Positions 6,487 to 12,064 of a DNA stretch of 12,064 nt are shown one piece after another. The stretch spans positions 1 through 12,064 of the forward strand of contig JADZBY010000151.1 in NCBI GenBank assembly GCA_020851855.1, in the 5' to 3' direction. The notes beneath the pieces are model-generated. The model was not told where the DNA came from. It saw nothing but the letters and a program-made list of their open reading frames with translations, and searched no databases. Made by a program: the position numbers and the translations under genes. Within the stretch, counting starts at the first letter, position 1. Every line of letters starts with the position of its first letter. The DNA is from Anaerolineae bacterium. GTDB lineage: Bacteria; Chloroflexota; Anaerolineae; Aggregatilineales; UBA2796.

Positions 6487-6552
6487 CCTCAACCGGGGTG
6501 TCTTTGCCCGGTGTTTGGCCCGCCAAAGGCAGGCGGAAGGACGACGCGACGC

Positions 6553-6572
6553 GGACGACGCCCGCGTTGTCC
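6553..6572. repeat. Solitary degenerate REP hairpin
   Basis: GGACGACGC-CC-GCGTTGTCC is an 18-of-20 match to the first hairpin of the array at 4173-4460, with a G-T wobble at the changed pair. The GTAG head is missing. It lies 11 bp past the rsmI stop codon, where its hairpin could protect or end the transcript of the upstream cluster. It shows that the REP family is dispersed and not confined to the array. Confidence 0.6.
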
Positions 6573-6583
6573 GGTGTGAAGGG

Positions 6584-7405
6584 TCACACGTCGAGGCTGA
6601 GATCGTACACGGCGCGGCGCTCCCGGCCCGATTGCTCTGCGACCAGCCGGGCGGCGTCTCGGCGGGACAGGCCATCGGCCAGAAGTGCGCGCAAGGCGTC
6701 CCGCACGCGCTCGTCGTCCCACGTTTCGGCGGGCTGGTCCGGCGCGCCGCCGATGAGCAGCGTGATCTCGCCGCGCGGCTCGTTCTCCCGGAAGTGATCG
6801 CGCACCGCGCTGGCGTTGCCGCGAATGAATTGCTCGTGCAGCTTGGTCAGCTCGCGGGCCACGACGACGGGCCGGTCGCCCAGGGTCGCGATCACGGCGT
6901 CGAGCGTCTCCACCAGCCGGTTCGGACTCTCGTAGGCGATCAGCGTGCGGCGCTCGGCGCTCACGGCGTGCAGTGCGGAGCGCAGCGCGGCGGCTTTGCG
7001 CGGCAAAAAGCCCAGGTACACGAAGCCATCGGTGGGCAAGCCGGAGCCGACCAGCGCCGCGACGAGCGCATTTGGCCCCGGAATGGGCACAACGGTGACG
7101 CCGCGCGCGATGGCCTCACCGATCAGCTCGTAGCCGGGGTCGGAGATGCCCGGCGTGCCCGCGTCCGAGACGAGCGCCACGTCGCCTTCGGCCAGCGCCT
7201 CAAAGATGACATCCAGTTTGCTGAGCTTGTTGTGCTCGTGGTACGACGTGAGCGGCGCGGCGATCTGGTAGCGGTCGAGCAATTTGCGCGTGGTGCGCGT
7301 ATCCTCGGCGGCGATCAGGCGCACCTCACGCAGGACGCGCAGCGCGCGCAGCGTGATGTCTTCCAGGTTGCCGATGGGCGTCGCCACGATGTAGAGCGTG
7401 TGCAC
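6584..7405 (-). CDS. rsmI: 16S rRNA (cytidine(1402)-2'-O)-methyltransferase RsmI
   Basis: This SAM-dependent enzyme 2'-O-methylates C1402 in the decoding centre of 16S rRNA. The 273-residue protein has the usual length and motifs: YIVATPIGNLEDIT (5-18), AAEDTR near 32-37, SDAGTPGISDPG near 80-91 and PIPGPNALVAALVGSG near 107-122, the tetrapyrrole-methylase-like fold. The start is a GTG at 7405, because the conserved MHTLYIVATPIGN begins there and GAGG lies 5 nt upstream (about 7411-7414). It follows the preceding surface-protein gene by 17 bp, so it is very probably the last gene of the five-gene minus-strand cluster. Why this rRNA methylase is linked to envelope proteins is not evident from the sequence. 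Confidence 0.96.
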   Translation of the reverse strand: MHTLYIVATPIGNLEDITLRALRVLREVRLIAAEDTRTTRKLLDRYQIAAPLTSYHEHNKLSKLDVIFEALAEGDVALVSDAGTPGISDPGYELIGEAIARGVTVVPIPGPNALVAALVGSGLPTDGFVYLGFLPRKAAALRSALHAVSAERRTLIAYESPNRLVETLDAVIATLGDRPVVVARELTKLHEQFIRGNASAVRDHFRENEPRGEITLLIGGAPDQPAETWDDERVRDALRALLADGLSRRDAARLVAEQSGRERRAVYDLSLDV

Positions 7406-7422
7406 TCACACCTCGTGCGCGC

Positions 7423-8499
7423 CTAATACAGCCGGTTCTGCTGGAACTCGACCACGGCGACGTTCTCGGTACACCCGGCGCGCGTCTGTACGGTGACGAG
7501 GTCCGAGAGCGGGCGGCCCATCACGCCGATGAGCTGCACGGTGTACTCGCCTTCGCGCGGGATCGGGCCGAGGAACGCCTCGAAGCCGCTATCCGGGAAA
7601 GGCGACGGCTCCCCGGTGTAATGCACCTCGTCGATCAGCCCGTCCATGCTCGTCACGCGCACCGTCAGGCTGCCCTCTTCGCGGCGGCGCGACTGGCCGT
7701 CCATGCCGAGCACCAGCCCGGCCAGGCTCATCCAGTTGCAGCCTTCCGGGCCGTCGTGCGGCTGGTAGCGGATGGCTTTCACGGTGAAGGGGAAGGGCGA
7801 CGGCGTGAAGGGCGAGTCGGGCGGCGGGGTGGGCGTTTCCGCGCCCGCCGTGGTCAGCGCGCCGACGACGGGTGTGCTGGTGGCGGTCGGCGTGGATGTG
7901 CTGGTCGGGATGGGCGTCACGGTCGGCGTGGGTGAAGCCACGGTCGGCGTGGGCGGCTCCGGCGTAAAGGACGGCGTCGGCGTGCTGCTCGGCTCCGGCG
8001 AGGCCAGCACGAGCAGCGCCGGCAGCGTGGCAGGCGGCAATGGGTTGAGCGGCGACTGCGGATTGGCCAGCAGCAGGATCAGCCACGAGATGACCAAGAC
8101 CGTCAGAAGTAGGAAGATGGCCGTGATCAGGTCGGCGCAGCCCGTCCCCCGGCGGCGCGGCGCATAGTCCGCTTCGGCAGCGGGCGCATACGGCCCGGCA
8201 ACGCCGACCGGCGCACGGCGGCGCGTGCCGGTGACGGCAACGTCCTCGACAATGGCCTCGCCGGCGGGTTCAAAATCGTCGCTTTCGACGTCTTCGGCAA
8301 AATCATCGCCGTCGTCGGCGTCATCGGCGTCACCGCCGCCCGCCTGCGCTTCGGCTTCCCAACGCCGGGTATCCTCGTCAATCGCGCGCTCCAATTCGTC
8401 CGGCTCCGGGAGCGGCGCAGGTGTTGAGCCGCCTTCGAAGGCGTCGGGCGACTCGTCAAACGCATCTTCCGGGCGATTCGTTTCGGATGCCATTGCCAT
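7423..8499 (-). CDS. Single-pass membrane protein with acidic cytoplasmic part and external two-cysteine domain
   Basis: This 358-residue protein has unknown function. The ATG at 8499 has AGG about 6 nt upstream; a second ATG two codons later is possible. An acidic, disordered N-terminal half (about 1-90, with a dense Asp/Glu run near 57-76) and two RRR patches (93-95, 115-117) precede one membrane span (about 124-146). By the positive-inside rule the N-terminus is cytoplasmic. A Thr/Pro/Ser linker (about 167-233) leads to a C-terminal domain with GCNWMSLAGLVLGMDG (from 253) and ends GCTENVAVVEFQQNRLY. Cys254 and Cys343 probably form a disulfide. The domain resembles the C-terminus of the preceding gene's product (DCNFQGVSGLVFDM ... 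CNRNLAVVNFSQTRPF). I recall such CNW-GLV domains as common in Chloroflexota and functionally uncharacterised. The gene is 14 bp from its upstream and 17 bp from its downstream neighbour. Confidence 0.85.
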   Translation of the reverse strand: MAMASETNRPEDAFDESPDAFEGGSTPAPLPEPDELERAIDEDTRRWEAEAQAGGGDADDADDGDDFAEDVESDDFEPAGEAIVEDVAVTGTRRRAPVGVAGPYAPAAEADYAPRRRGTGCADLITAIFLLLTVLVISWLILLLANPQSPLNPLPPATLPALLVLASPEPSSTPTPSFTPEPPTPTVASPTPTVTPIPTSTSTPTATSTPVVGALTTAGAETPTPPPDSPFTPSPFPFTVKAIRYQPHDGPEGCNWMSLAGLVLGMDGQSRRREEGSLTVRVTSMDGLIDEVHYTGEPSPFPDSGFEAFLGPIPREGEYTVQLIGVMGRPLSDLVTVQTRAGCTENVAVVEFQQNRLY

Positions 8500-8513
8500 G
8501 CTGCACCTGGCTT

Positions 8514-9320
8514 TCAGAAGGGCCGGGTTTGTGAGAAATTCACCACGGCCAGGTTGCGGTTGCAGTCGTTCGGGAAGGCGACCCGCACGGGCGGGCTGAG
8601 CACGGCGTTGTTCGGGCCGCGAAGCTCTACGAAATAGGTCAGGTTGTTCGTCTTGTTGTCCACGCGGATCAGCCAGCCCCAAAGCGGGTCCGTTTCGATG
8701 CCCACCGCCTGGCTGAAGCCGGTATCGCTGCGCACAAAGGCCTGGACGCCCGACGTCGCCGCCAGACGGCTCAATTGCATGTCGAAGACCAGGCCGCTGA
8801 CGCCCTGGAAATTGCAGTCCTGCGCGCCGCCGGCGACATACGGCACGAATTGCGGCATGTTCGGGTCGACGCGGAACACATAATCGGGCGTGGGCGTCGC
8901 CGGCGGGAAAGTAGCAGTGGGCGGCGGCGGCAGGGTCGAGGTGGGCGGCGGCGGGAGCGTCGGTTCCAGGGTCGGCGTCTCCGTGGCGGGCGGCGTGTCG
9001 GACGGCGTGAGCGTGATGGTGGGCGTGAACGTCTCGGTGGGCGTCAGGGTATTCGTCGGCGTATTGGTCGGCGTGGCCGTGGGCGTCTCGGTAGGCGTCG
9101 TGGTGAAGGTGCGCGACGGCGTGGGCGTGTTGCTGGGCGTGAGCGTGGGCGTGTCGCTGGGCATGATGGCGACGCCGGGCAGCGTGGGCACTCTGGGGCT
9201 GAGCATGGCCGGCGGCGCGACGATGCGCAGCATGAGCAGCGCCGAGCACAGGCACACGAAGATGGTCAGCCCAACAAAAATGATGGTCAGACTGTCAAAA
9301 AGCCCGGTGCGCTCTTGCAT
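8514..9320 (-). CDS. Membrane-anchored Thr/Pro-linker protein with two-cysteine C-terminal domain
   Basis: This 268-residue protein has an ATG preceded by AGGAG at good distance (9326-9330). A very short cytoplasmic N-terminus is followed by one membrane span (about 11-34) ending in LRIVAPP. There is then a long Thr/Pro/Ser linker (about 53-145), probably a glycosylated or extended stalk, and an external domain of about 120 residues (146-268). That domain has Cys169 in DCNFQGVSGLVFDM and Cys253 in NDCNRNLAVVNF, likely paired. It shares this build with the next gene's product, while its first 85 residues match the preceding gene's product closely. It lacks catalytic motifs. A surface sensor, adhesin or stalk role is inference. 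Confidence 0.87.
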   Translation of the reverse strand: MQERTGLFDSLTIIFVGLTIFVCLCSALLMLRIVAPPAMLSPRVPTLPGVAIMPSDTPTLTPSNTPTPSRTFTTTPTETPTATPTNTPTNTLTPTETFTPTITLTPSDTPPATETPTLEPTLPPPPTSTLPPPPTATFPPATPTPDYVFRVDPNMPQFVPYVAGGAQDCNFQGVSGLVFDMQLSRLAATSGVQAFVRSDTGFSQAVGIETDPLWGWLIRVDNKTNNLTYFVELRGPNNAVLSPPVRVAFPNDCNRNLAVVNFSQTRPF

Positions 9321-9629
9321 GCCCTCTCCTCTTGCGGCGCAAACTCATCCCGTCCCTGCCGCGAGAAGCCCAGCGCGGCGATGCCCACCTTTATGCATGC
9401 GTCGGCGCACTCAGCCCGTCGGCGTCGCCGTCTCGGCCACCGTCTCAGCCGCCGTGGCCGTGGGCGTCGGCGTGGCCGTCGGCGTTTCGGTGGCGGTGGG
9501 CGTGAAGGTGCGCGACGGCGTGGGCGTCTCGGTTGGTGTGGGCGACGGCGTGTCTGTGGGCAGGGCCTGCACTTCCGGCTGCGTCGGGGCCAGCGGGCGG
9601 AACGGCTCCGGCGGCGCGACGATGCGCAG
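9103..9629. repeat. Footprint of a 399-bp tandem duplication across two paralogous genes
   Basis: Two exact matches keep the same offset of 399 bp. One is the 26-bp segment encoding TPTPSRTFT (9103-9128 and 9502-9527). The other is the 20-bp segment GGCGGCGCGACGATGCGCAG encoding LRIVAPP (9211-9230 and 9610-9629). The offset is a multiple of three, so recombination between the copies would fuse the 5' part of the 9411-9728 gene in frame to the 3' part of the 8514-9320 gene. The surrounding linker DNA is low-complexity (GGCGTG-type) and shows many further partial matches. Confidence 0.75.
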
Positions 9630-9728
9630 GAAGAGCAGGATAGAACACAGGCACACAAAGACGGTCAGGCCCAGAAAGACGACGGTGATCGTGTTGTAGC
9701 TGTCGTTGCCCGTGCCTCGGCGGGACAT
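9411..9728 (-). CDS. Short membrane-anchored Thr/Pro protein, paralogue lacking the external domain
   Basis: The 105-residue protein starts at ATG 9728; AAGG lies about 11 nt upstream, a weak ribosome site. It has one membrane span (about 14-37: TVVFLGLTVFVCLCSILLFLRIV) and a Thr/Pro-rich tail (about 55-105), then stops in ETATPTG. From DSYNTITVVFLGL to TFTPTATETPTATPT it is a clear paralogue of the following gene's product (span, CLCS, LRIVAPP and TPTPSRTFT are all shared), but it has no C-terminal two-cysteine domain. The 90 bp after its stop do not continue such a domain. It may be a working stalk-only protein, or a copy truncated after duplication. It lies 38 bp after the parvulin lipoprotein gene in the same cluster. 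Confidence 0.75.
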   Translation of the reverse strand: MSRRGTGNDSYNTITVVFLGLTVFVCLCSILLFLRIVAPPEPFRPLAPTQPEVQALPTDTPSPTPTETPTPSRTFTPTATETPTATPTPTATAAETVAETATPTG

Positions 9729-9766
9729 AGTGCTTTGACCTTGACCTTCCCCTTGAAGCCGCACCC

Positions 9767-10741
9767 TTAAGGCTGCAACGTCGGGTATTGCACAACCTGC
9801 GCCGTGCTGCGCAATCCCTGGAGCCAACGCTGAAAGACTGTCTCGGTAAGCCGGTAGCATGTCTCATCATCGACGGGCCGGTCGCTGCTGCGATCCAACG
9901 TCTGGATGATGTGATAACCAAGCTCGCTGCGCACCGGCGCGCTGATTTCGCCCTTCGCCAGGCTGAAGGCCGTTTCTTCGACGGCAGCCTGGAGCAACTG
10001 CCCACGCGCAAACCAACCCAGGTCGCCGCCGCTCTGGCGGGTGGTCACGTCCTGCGAGAACTGCGCCGCCAGCCCGGCAAAGTCCGCCCCGCCGTCAAGC
10101 TGGGCGCGAATCTGCTGGGCGATGGCCTCGTCCGCGACGAGAATATGCCGCGCCTGGACCTGCTCCACGCTCGTACACGCGCCGGCGGTGACCTCATCGC
10201 GGATGCGCTGGGTGAGCAGCGCCTCACGCAGCGCGGCGCGGTATTCGGTTTCGTCCATGTTGTCGGCGGAAAGCTGAGCCTGGAGATTCTCGCGGCTGCC
10301 CGCCAGCTCGACGGTGGCCTGGAACTCCGTCTCGACTTCGGCGTCGCTGATCGTCACGCCCTGCGCCGCTGCGCCCTGCGCGATGAGCGCCTGGTCAACG
10401 AGCGCGCTCAGGACCTCGTCGCGGAACAGGTTCATGTCGGCGGGCTGCGGATCATTCACGCTGCGAATGCCTTCCAGGCGGCGATTCACCTCACGCTCAA
10501 GCGTCGCCATGGTGAGCGGCTCGCCATTCACCAATGCCGCCAGCGGCTCGATGGTCGGGGCGGCGGCGGGCGTGGCGCTGGGGGCGGCCTGTGCGGCCTG
10601 CGTCGCCTGGGATTCGGCAGGCGTGGCCGTCGGCGCGGGGCCGTCGCCGCCCGCCGAGCCGCCGCATGACGTGAGGAAGAACACGCCCAGGAAAATGAGA
10701 AAGCCCAGGACGAATCGCGTACGGGTAGAATGCCGCTTCAA
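9767..10741 (-). CDS. Parvulin-type peptidyl-prolyl isomerase lipoprotein (PrsA/SurA-like foldase)
   Basis: This 324-residue lipoprotein catalyses cis-trans proline isomerisation and probably chaperones exported proteins outside the membrane. The start is a TTG at 10741: the signal peptide (KRHSTRTR then VLGFLIFLGVFFLTSC) begins there, no in-frame ATG exists before residue 78, and AGGAG lies about 11 nt upstream. The lipobox LTSC places the lipidated cysteine at 26. An Ala/Pro/Thr linker (27-66) leads to a SurA-N-like helical chaperone region (about 68-188: VNGEPLTMATLEREVNRRL, LVDQALIAQGAAAQGVTIS). A parvulin domain follows (about 194-284) with RHILV (198-202), GGDLGWF (238-244) and GYHII (275-279). 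Cys189 and Cys295 flank that domain and may pair. It is the first gene of the minus-strand cluster; the single-pass proteins encoded next to it are plausible clients, by position only. Confidence 0.92.
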   Translation of the reverse strand: MKRHSTRTRFVLGFLIFLGVFFLTSCGGSAGGDGPAPTATPAESQATQAAQAAPSATPAAAPTIEPLAALVNGEPLTMATLEREVNRRLEGIRSVNDPQPADMNLFRDEVLSALVDQALIAQGAAAQGVTISDAEVETEFQATVELAGSRENLQAQLSADNMDETEYRAALREALLTQRIRDEVTAGACTSVEQVQARHILVADEAIAQQIRAQLDGGADFAGLAAQFSQDVTTRQSGGDLGWFARGQLLQAAVEETAFSLAKGEISAPVRSELGYHIIQTLDRSSDRPVDDETCYRLTETVFQRWLQGLRSTAQVVQYPTLQP

Positions 10742-10797
10742 TGGAAAAAACGCTCCTGTTGGCCGGAGACGCGCGGGCGCGTGCGATATGTGGCCGT

Positions 10798-10826
10798 AGT
10801 ATATCGGCGGGCCAAAGGCATGGCAA
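10798..10826 (-). promoter_or_regulatory. Strong sigma70-type promoter of the five-gene minus-strand cluster
   Basis: On the minus strand, TTGCCA (5 of 6; 10826-10821) is followed by a 17-bp spacer and TATACT (5 of 6; 10803-10798). The predicted start near 10791 leaves a leader of about 50 nt before the TTG at 10741. Its -35 box is only 12 bp from the edge of repeat copy C. Confidence 0.75.
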
Positions 10827-10838
10827 ATGGCGGGACGG

Positions 10839-10938
10839 CCTCACCCCCTGCCCTCTCTCCACGCAGAGTACCGCGTAGAGAGGGGGAGAGACGCGCCGCG
10901 GCGGGCGATCTCCCCCTCTATGACAGCCGGGGGTGAGG
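10839..10938. repeat. Dispersed palindromic intergenic repeat, copy C
   Basis: This 100-bp palindromic element starts CCTCACCCCCTGCCCTC and ends GCCGGGGGTGAGG. It shares the inner ACGCAGAGTACCGCGTAG-AGAGGGGG block with copy B (one base breaks the small hairpin) and carries about 15 extra bases near the right end. It lies between two co-directional minus-strand genes, after the cyclic-nucleotide-domain gene and before the foldase promoter. Its fold might help end the upstream transcript; I see no other terminator in 10939-10980. Confidence 0.8.
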
Positions 10939-10980
10939 ATGGCTTGACGCACCTGCCCTGGGACAGTGAGAGCTAACGCT

Positions 10981-11586
10981 TCACACCGCGCCCGTCGTGT
11001 TTGCGGCGTTGCTAGCGTTCTTTTCGCGCACGGCCTGCACCATCTCGACCAGCGTCGAGGTCAGTTTTTGCACGTCGTCGTCGGGCGCATCGGCGGCCAA
11101 CTCGTTCAGCGCCGCCTCGTAATTGCCCTGCGCCACAAGCTCCATGGCCGTGCTGGCTTTGCTCAGGTAACTGGTGATGTGCCGGACCTGTTCCGCCATG
11201 TTGCGGACCATCGCCACGCCGACCGAGGGATGTTTGGGCAAGAACGCAGCGAAATCCTCGGCGGACAGGCGCAGCAGCGTGCAGTCCTGGTCGATCATGG
11301 CCGAGGCGGAGCGCGGCGAGTTGTCGAGCAGCGAGAAGTCCCCGAAGATGCGCACAGGCTCCATGTACGAGAGCGTGATCTCGTTGCCGAGCGCATCGCG
11401 TGTGAAGATGCGCACGCGCCCGGCCAGCACCATGTACATGGCGTCGCCCGGCGCGCCCTTTTCAAAGAGCAGGCGTCCCGCCGGGTACTTCACCTCGGTC
11501 ATGGCCTGGAGCAGGGCGCTCAGGTCTTCCGGCGTGACGCCACGAAACAGGCGCAATTCGCGAAGCCGGTCGATCAGGTTGTCCAT
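10981..11586 (-). CDS. Stand-alone cyclic nucleotide-binding domain protein
   Basis: The 201-residue protein is essentially one Crp-type cyclic nucleotide-binding domain plus a helical tail. The ATG at 11586 (MDNLIDRLRELRLFRGV) matches the usual beginning of the domain; the frame is open upstream but overlaps the previous gene. Beta-roll motifs include YPAGRLLFEKGAPGDAMYMVLAG (about 34-56). The phosphate-binding cassette FGDFSLLDNSPRSASA (81-96) keeps the phosphate-contacting Arg92, with Asp83 where Glu is usual. A long helix follows (about 120-150). No helix-turn-helix is present, so it is not a Crp/Fnr transcription factor in itself; the tail (150-201) is of unknown function. The upstream gene, 11 bp away, seems to encode another such domain, so the pair may be co-transcribed and act together. 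The ligand cannot be told from sequence. Confidence 0.88.
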   Translation of the reverse strand: MDNLIDRLRELRLFRGVTPEDLSALLQAMTEVKYPAGRLLFEKGAPGDAMYMVLAGRVRIFTRDALGNEITLSYMEPVRIFGDFSLLDNSPRSASAMIDQDCTLLRLSAEDFAAFLPKHPSVGVAMVRNMAEQVRHITSYLSKASTAMELVAQGNYEAALNELAADAPDDDVQKLTSTLVEMVQAVREKNASNAANTTGAV

Positions 11587-11597
11587 CGCTGGCGCGC

Positions 11598-12064
11598 TCA
11601 GTCTTTCTCCATATCTTTCTTGTTGTCGCCCGTGTCTTTGTCTTCGCCGTCGCGGCCCAGGCGAGTCCAAAGGCGTGTGGTCGGCTCCCGGTCGCGGGCC
11701 GGGCGTTCAGCGCCGTTGGCCTGCTTGCGCTCCTGGTCGCCGGTGCGCTGGTCGAGCGTGGCGGCGATCTTGGCGAACGCGCCGGTGAGGGACAGCGGCA
11801 CGTCGCCGGCCACAACGGGCGCGTGCTCCTGGGCCGCGGGCTGCGTCGGCGCGGTGGGGATGGACCACACCGCGCTCGCGCCGAGCATGGCGGCGGGCGC
11901 AGCGCTCTCCGTCACCGTCCCGTGGGTGAGCTGCACCGCCCGGACAATGGTTTCTTCCAGCACGGTCGTGGTGTGGCGCACCCGGTCCGCCAGGAAGCGC
12001 AGTACGGCCAGCACCACCTGCGGGCGGCTGCTGATGAACGACATGAAGTGCTGGCCGCGCAACC
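11598..12064 (-). CDS. Partial: C-terminal part of a probable cyclic nucleotide-binding domain protein
   Basis: The 5' end lies beyond the right edge of the window; about 155 residues are visible. They begin in LRGQHFMSFISSRPQVVLAVL-RFLADRVRHTTTVLEE, which reads like the end of a Crp-type domain and its C-helix (the SSRP.V..AVLR.LADRVR pattern; compare KHPSVGVAMVRNMAEQVRH in the next gene). After that comes a low-complexity Ala/Pro/Thr stretch, then LTGAFAKIAATLDQR, and a charged tail ending in KKDMEKD. No helix-turn-helix follows the helix, again unlike Crp. The stop is 11 bp before the next gene's ATG, which supports a common transcript. The assignment rests on a short segment. Confidence 0.65.
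   Translation of the reverse strand, partial: LRGQHFMSFISSRPQVVLAVLRFLADRVRHTTTVLEETIVRAVQLTHGTVTESAAPAAMLGASAVWSIPTAPTQPAAQEHAPVVAGDVPLSLTGAFAKIAATLDQRTGDQERKQANGAERPARDREPTTRLWTRLGRDGEDKDTGDNKKDMEKD

Noticed and set aside
7423..9255. Reading the 7423-8499 gene as a single 610-residue protein extending to 9255
   Set aside because: The upstream part is out-of-frame translation of the 8514-9320 gene (His/Ala-rich). A ribosome site and ATG at 8499, and an intact membrane-anchored protein in the other frame, argue for separate genes.
8890..9699. Plus-strand ORF of about 270 codons rich in Val/Gly repeats, antisense to the surface protein genes
   Set aside because: It is the complement of Thr/Pro linker codons (GGCGTG-type repeats) and spans two minus-strand genes and their spacer. 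It has no ribosome site or domain, while the minus-strand genes have signals and domains.
11462..11815. Arg/Pro-rich minus-strand ORF overlapping the two cyclic-nucleotide-domain genes
   Set aside because: It is an out-of-frame shadow bridging two adjacent genes; composition and lack of motifs fit no real protein.

Overview
The window is GC-rich (roughly two thirds G+C by eye). It codes for several membrane-anchored or secreted proteins with long Thr/Pro-rich linkers, and for a secreted beta-propeller/SH3b protein. This style is typical of Chloroflexota (Anaerolineae-like lineages). The taxon is inferred from protein style only; there is no rRNA or other marker here.

Layout. Positions 1-235 hold a dispersed palindromic repeat, then a good sigma70-type promoter and a palindrome over the likely transcription start. 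They lead into an ArsR-type helix-turn-helix regulator (236-1354, +). A second strong promoter (1438-1466) serves two small genes of unknown function (1532-1792 and 1812-2108, +), closed by a textbook intrinsic terminator (2219-2260). The gap 2261-2859 holds a second copy of the repeat, a weak promoter, a 22-codon ORF with a strong ribosome site and a long untranslated stretch. It is followed by the ribosome-assembly GTPase RsgA (2860-4155, +). Between the convergent 3' ends of rsgA and the next gene lies an 88-bp tandem array built from paired inverted GTAG-headed hairpins (REPIN-like, 4173-4460).

From 4481 to the right end all genes are on the minus strand. A secreted beta-propeller/SH3b protein occupies 4481-6427. 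Upstream of it, in transcription order, is a compact five-gene cluster read from a clear promoter at 10798-10826: a parvulin-type PPIase lipoprotein (9767-10741), a short membrane-anchored Thr/Pro protein (9411-9728), its tandem paralogue with a C-terminal two-cysteine domain (8514-9320), a third single-pass protein with a related C-terminal domain (7423-8499), and RsmI, the 16S rRNA C1402 2'-O-methyltransferase (6584-7405). A third copy of the dispersed palindrome sits just upstream of this promoter. Beyond it are two cyclic-nucleotide-binding-domain proteins in tandem (10981-11586, complete; 11598-12064, cut by the window edge).

How the parts may work together (inference). The minus-strand cluster looks like an envelope module: an extracytoplasmic foldase lipoprotein made together with three single-pass surface proteins it may help fold, plus a housekeeping rRNA methylase. 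RsgA and RsmI both act on the 30S subunit but are not in one operon. The features that best repay a second look are the REPIN-like array with compensatory stem changes, the 399-bp duplication that produced a domain-less paralogue, the repeated placement of the long palindromic element just upstream of promoters, and the unknown small-gene pair beside the ArsR regulator.
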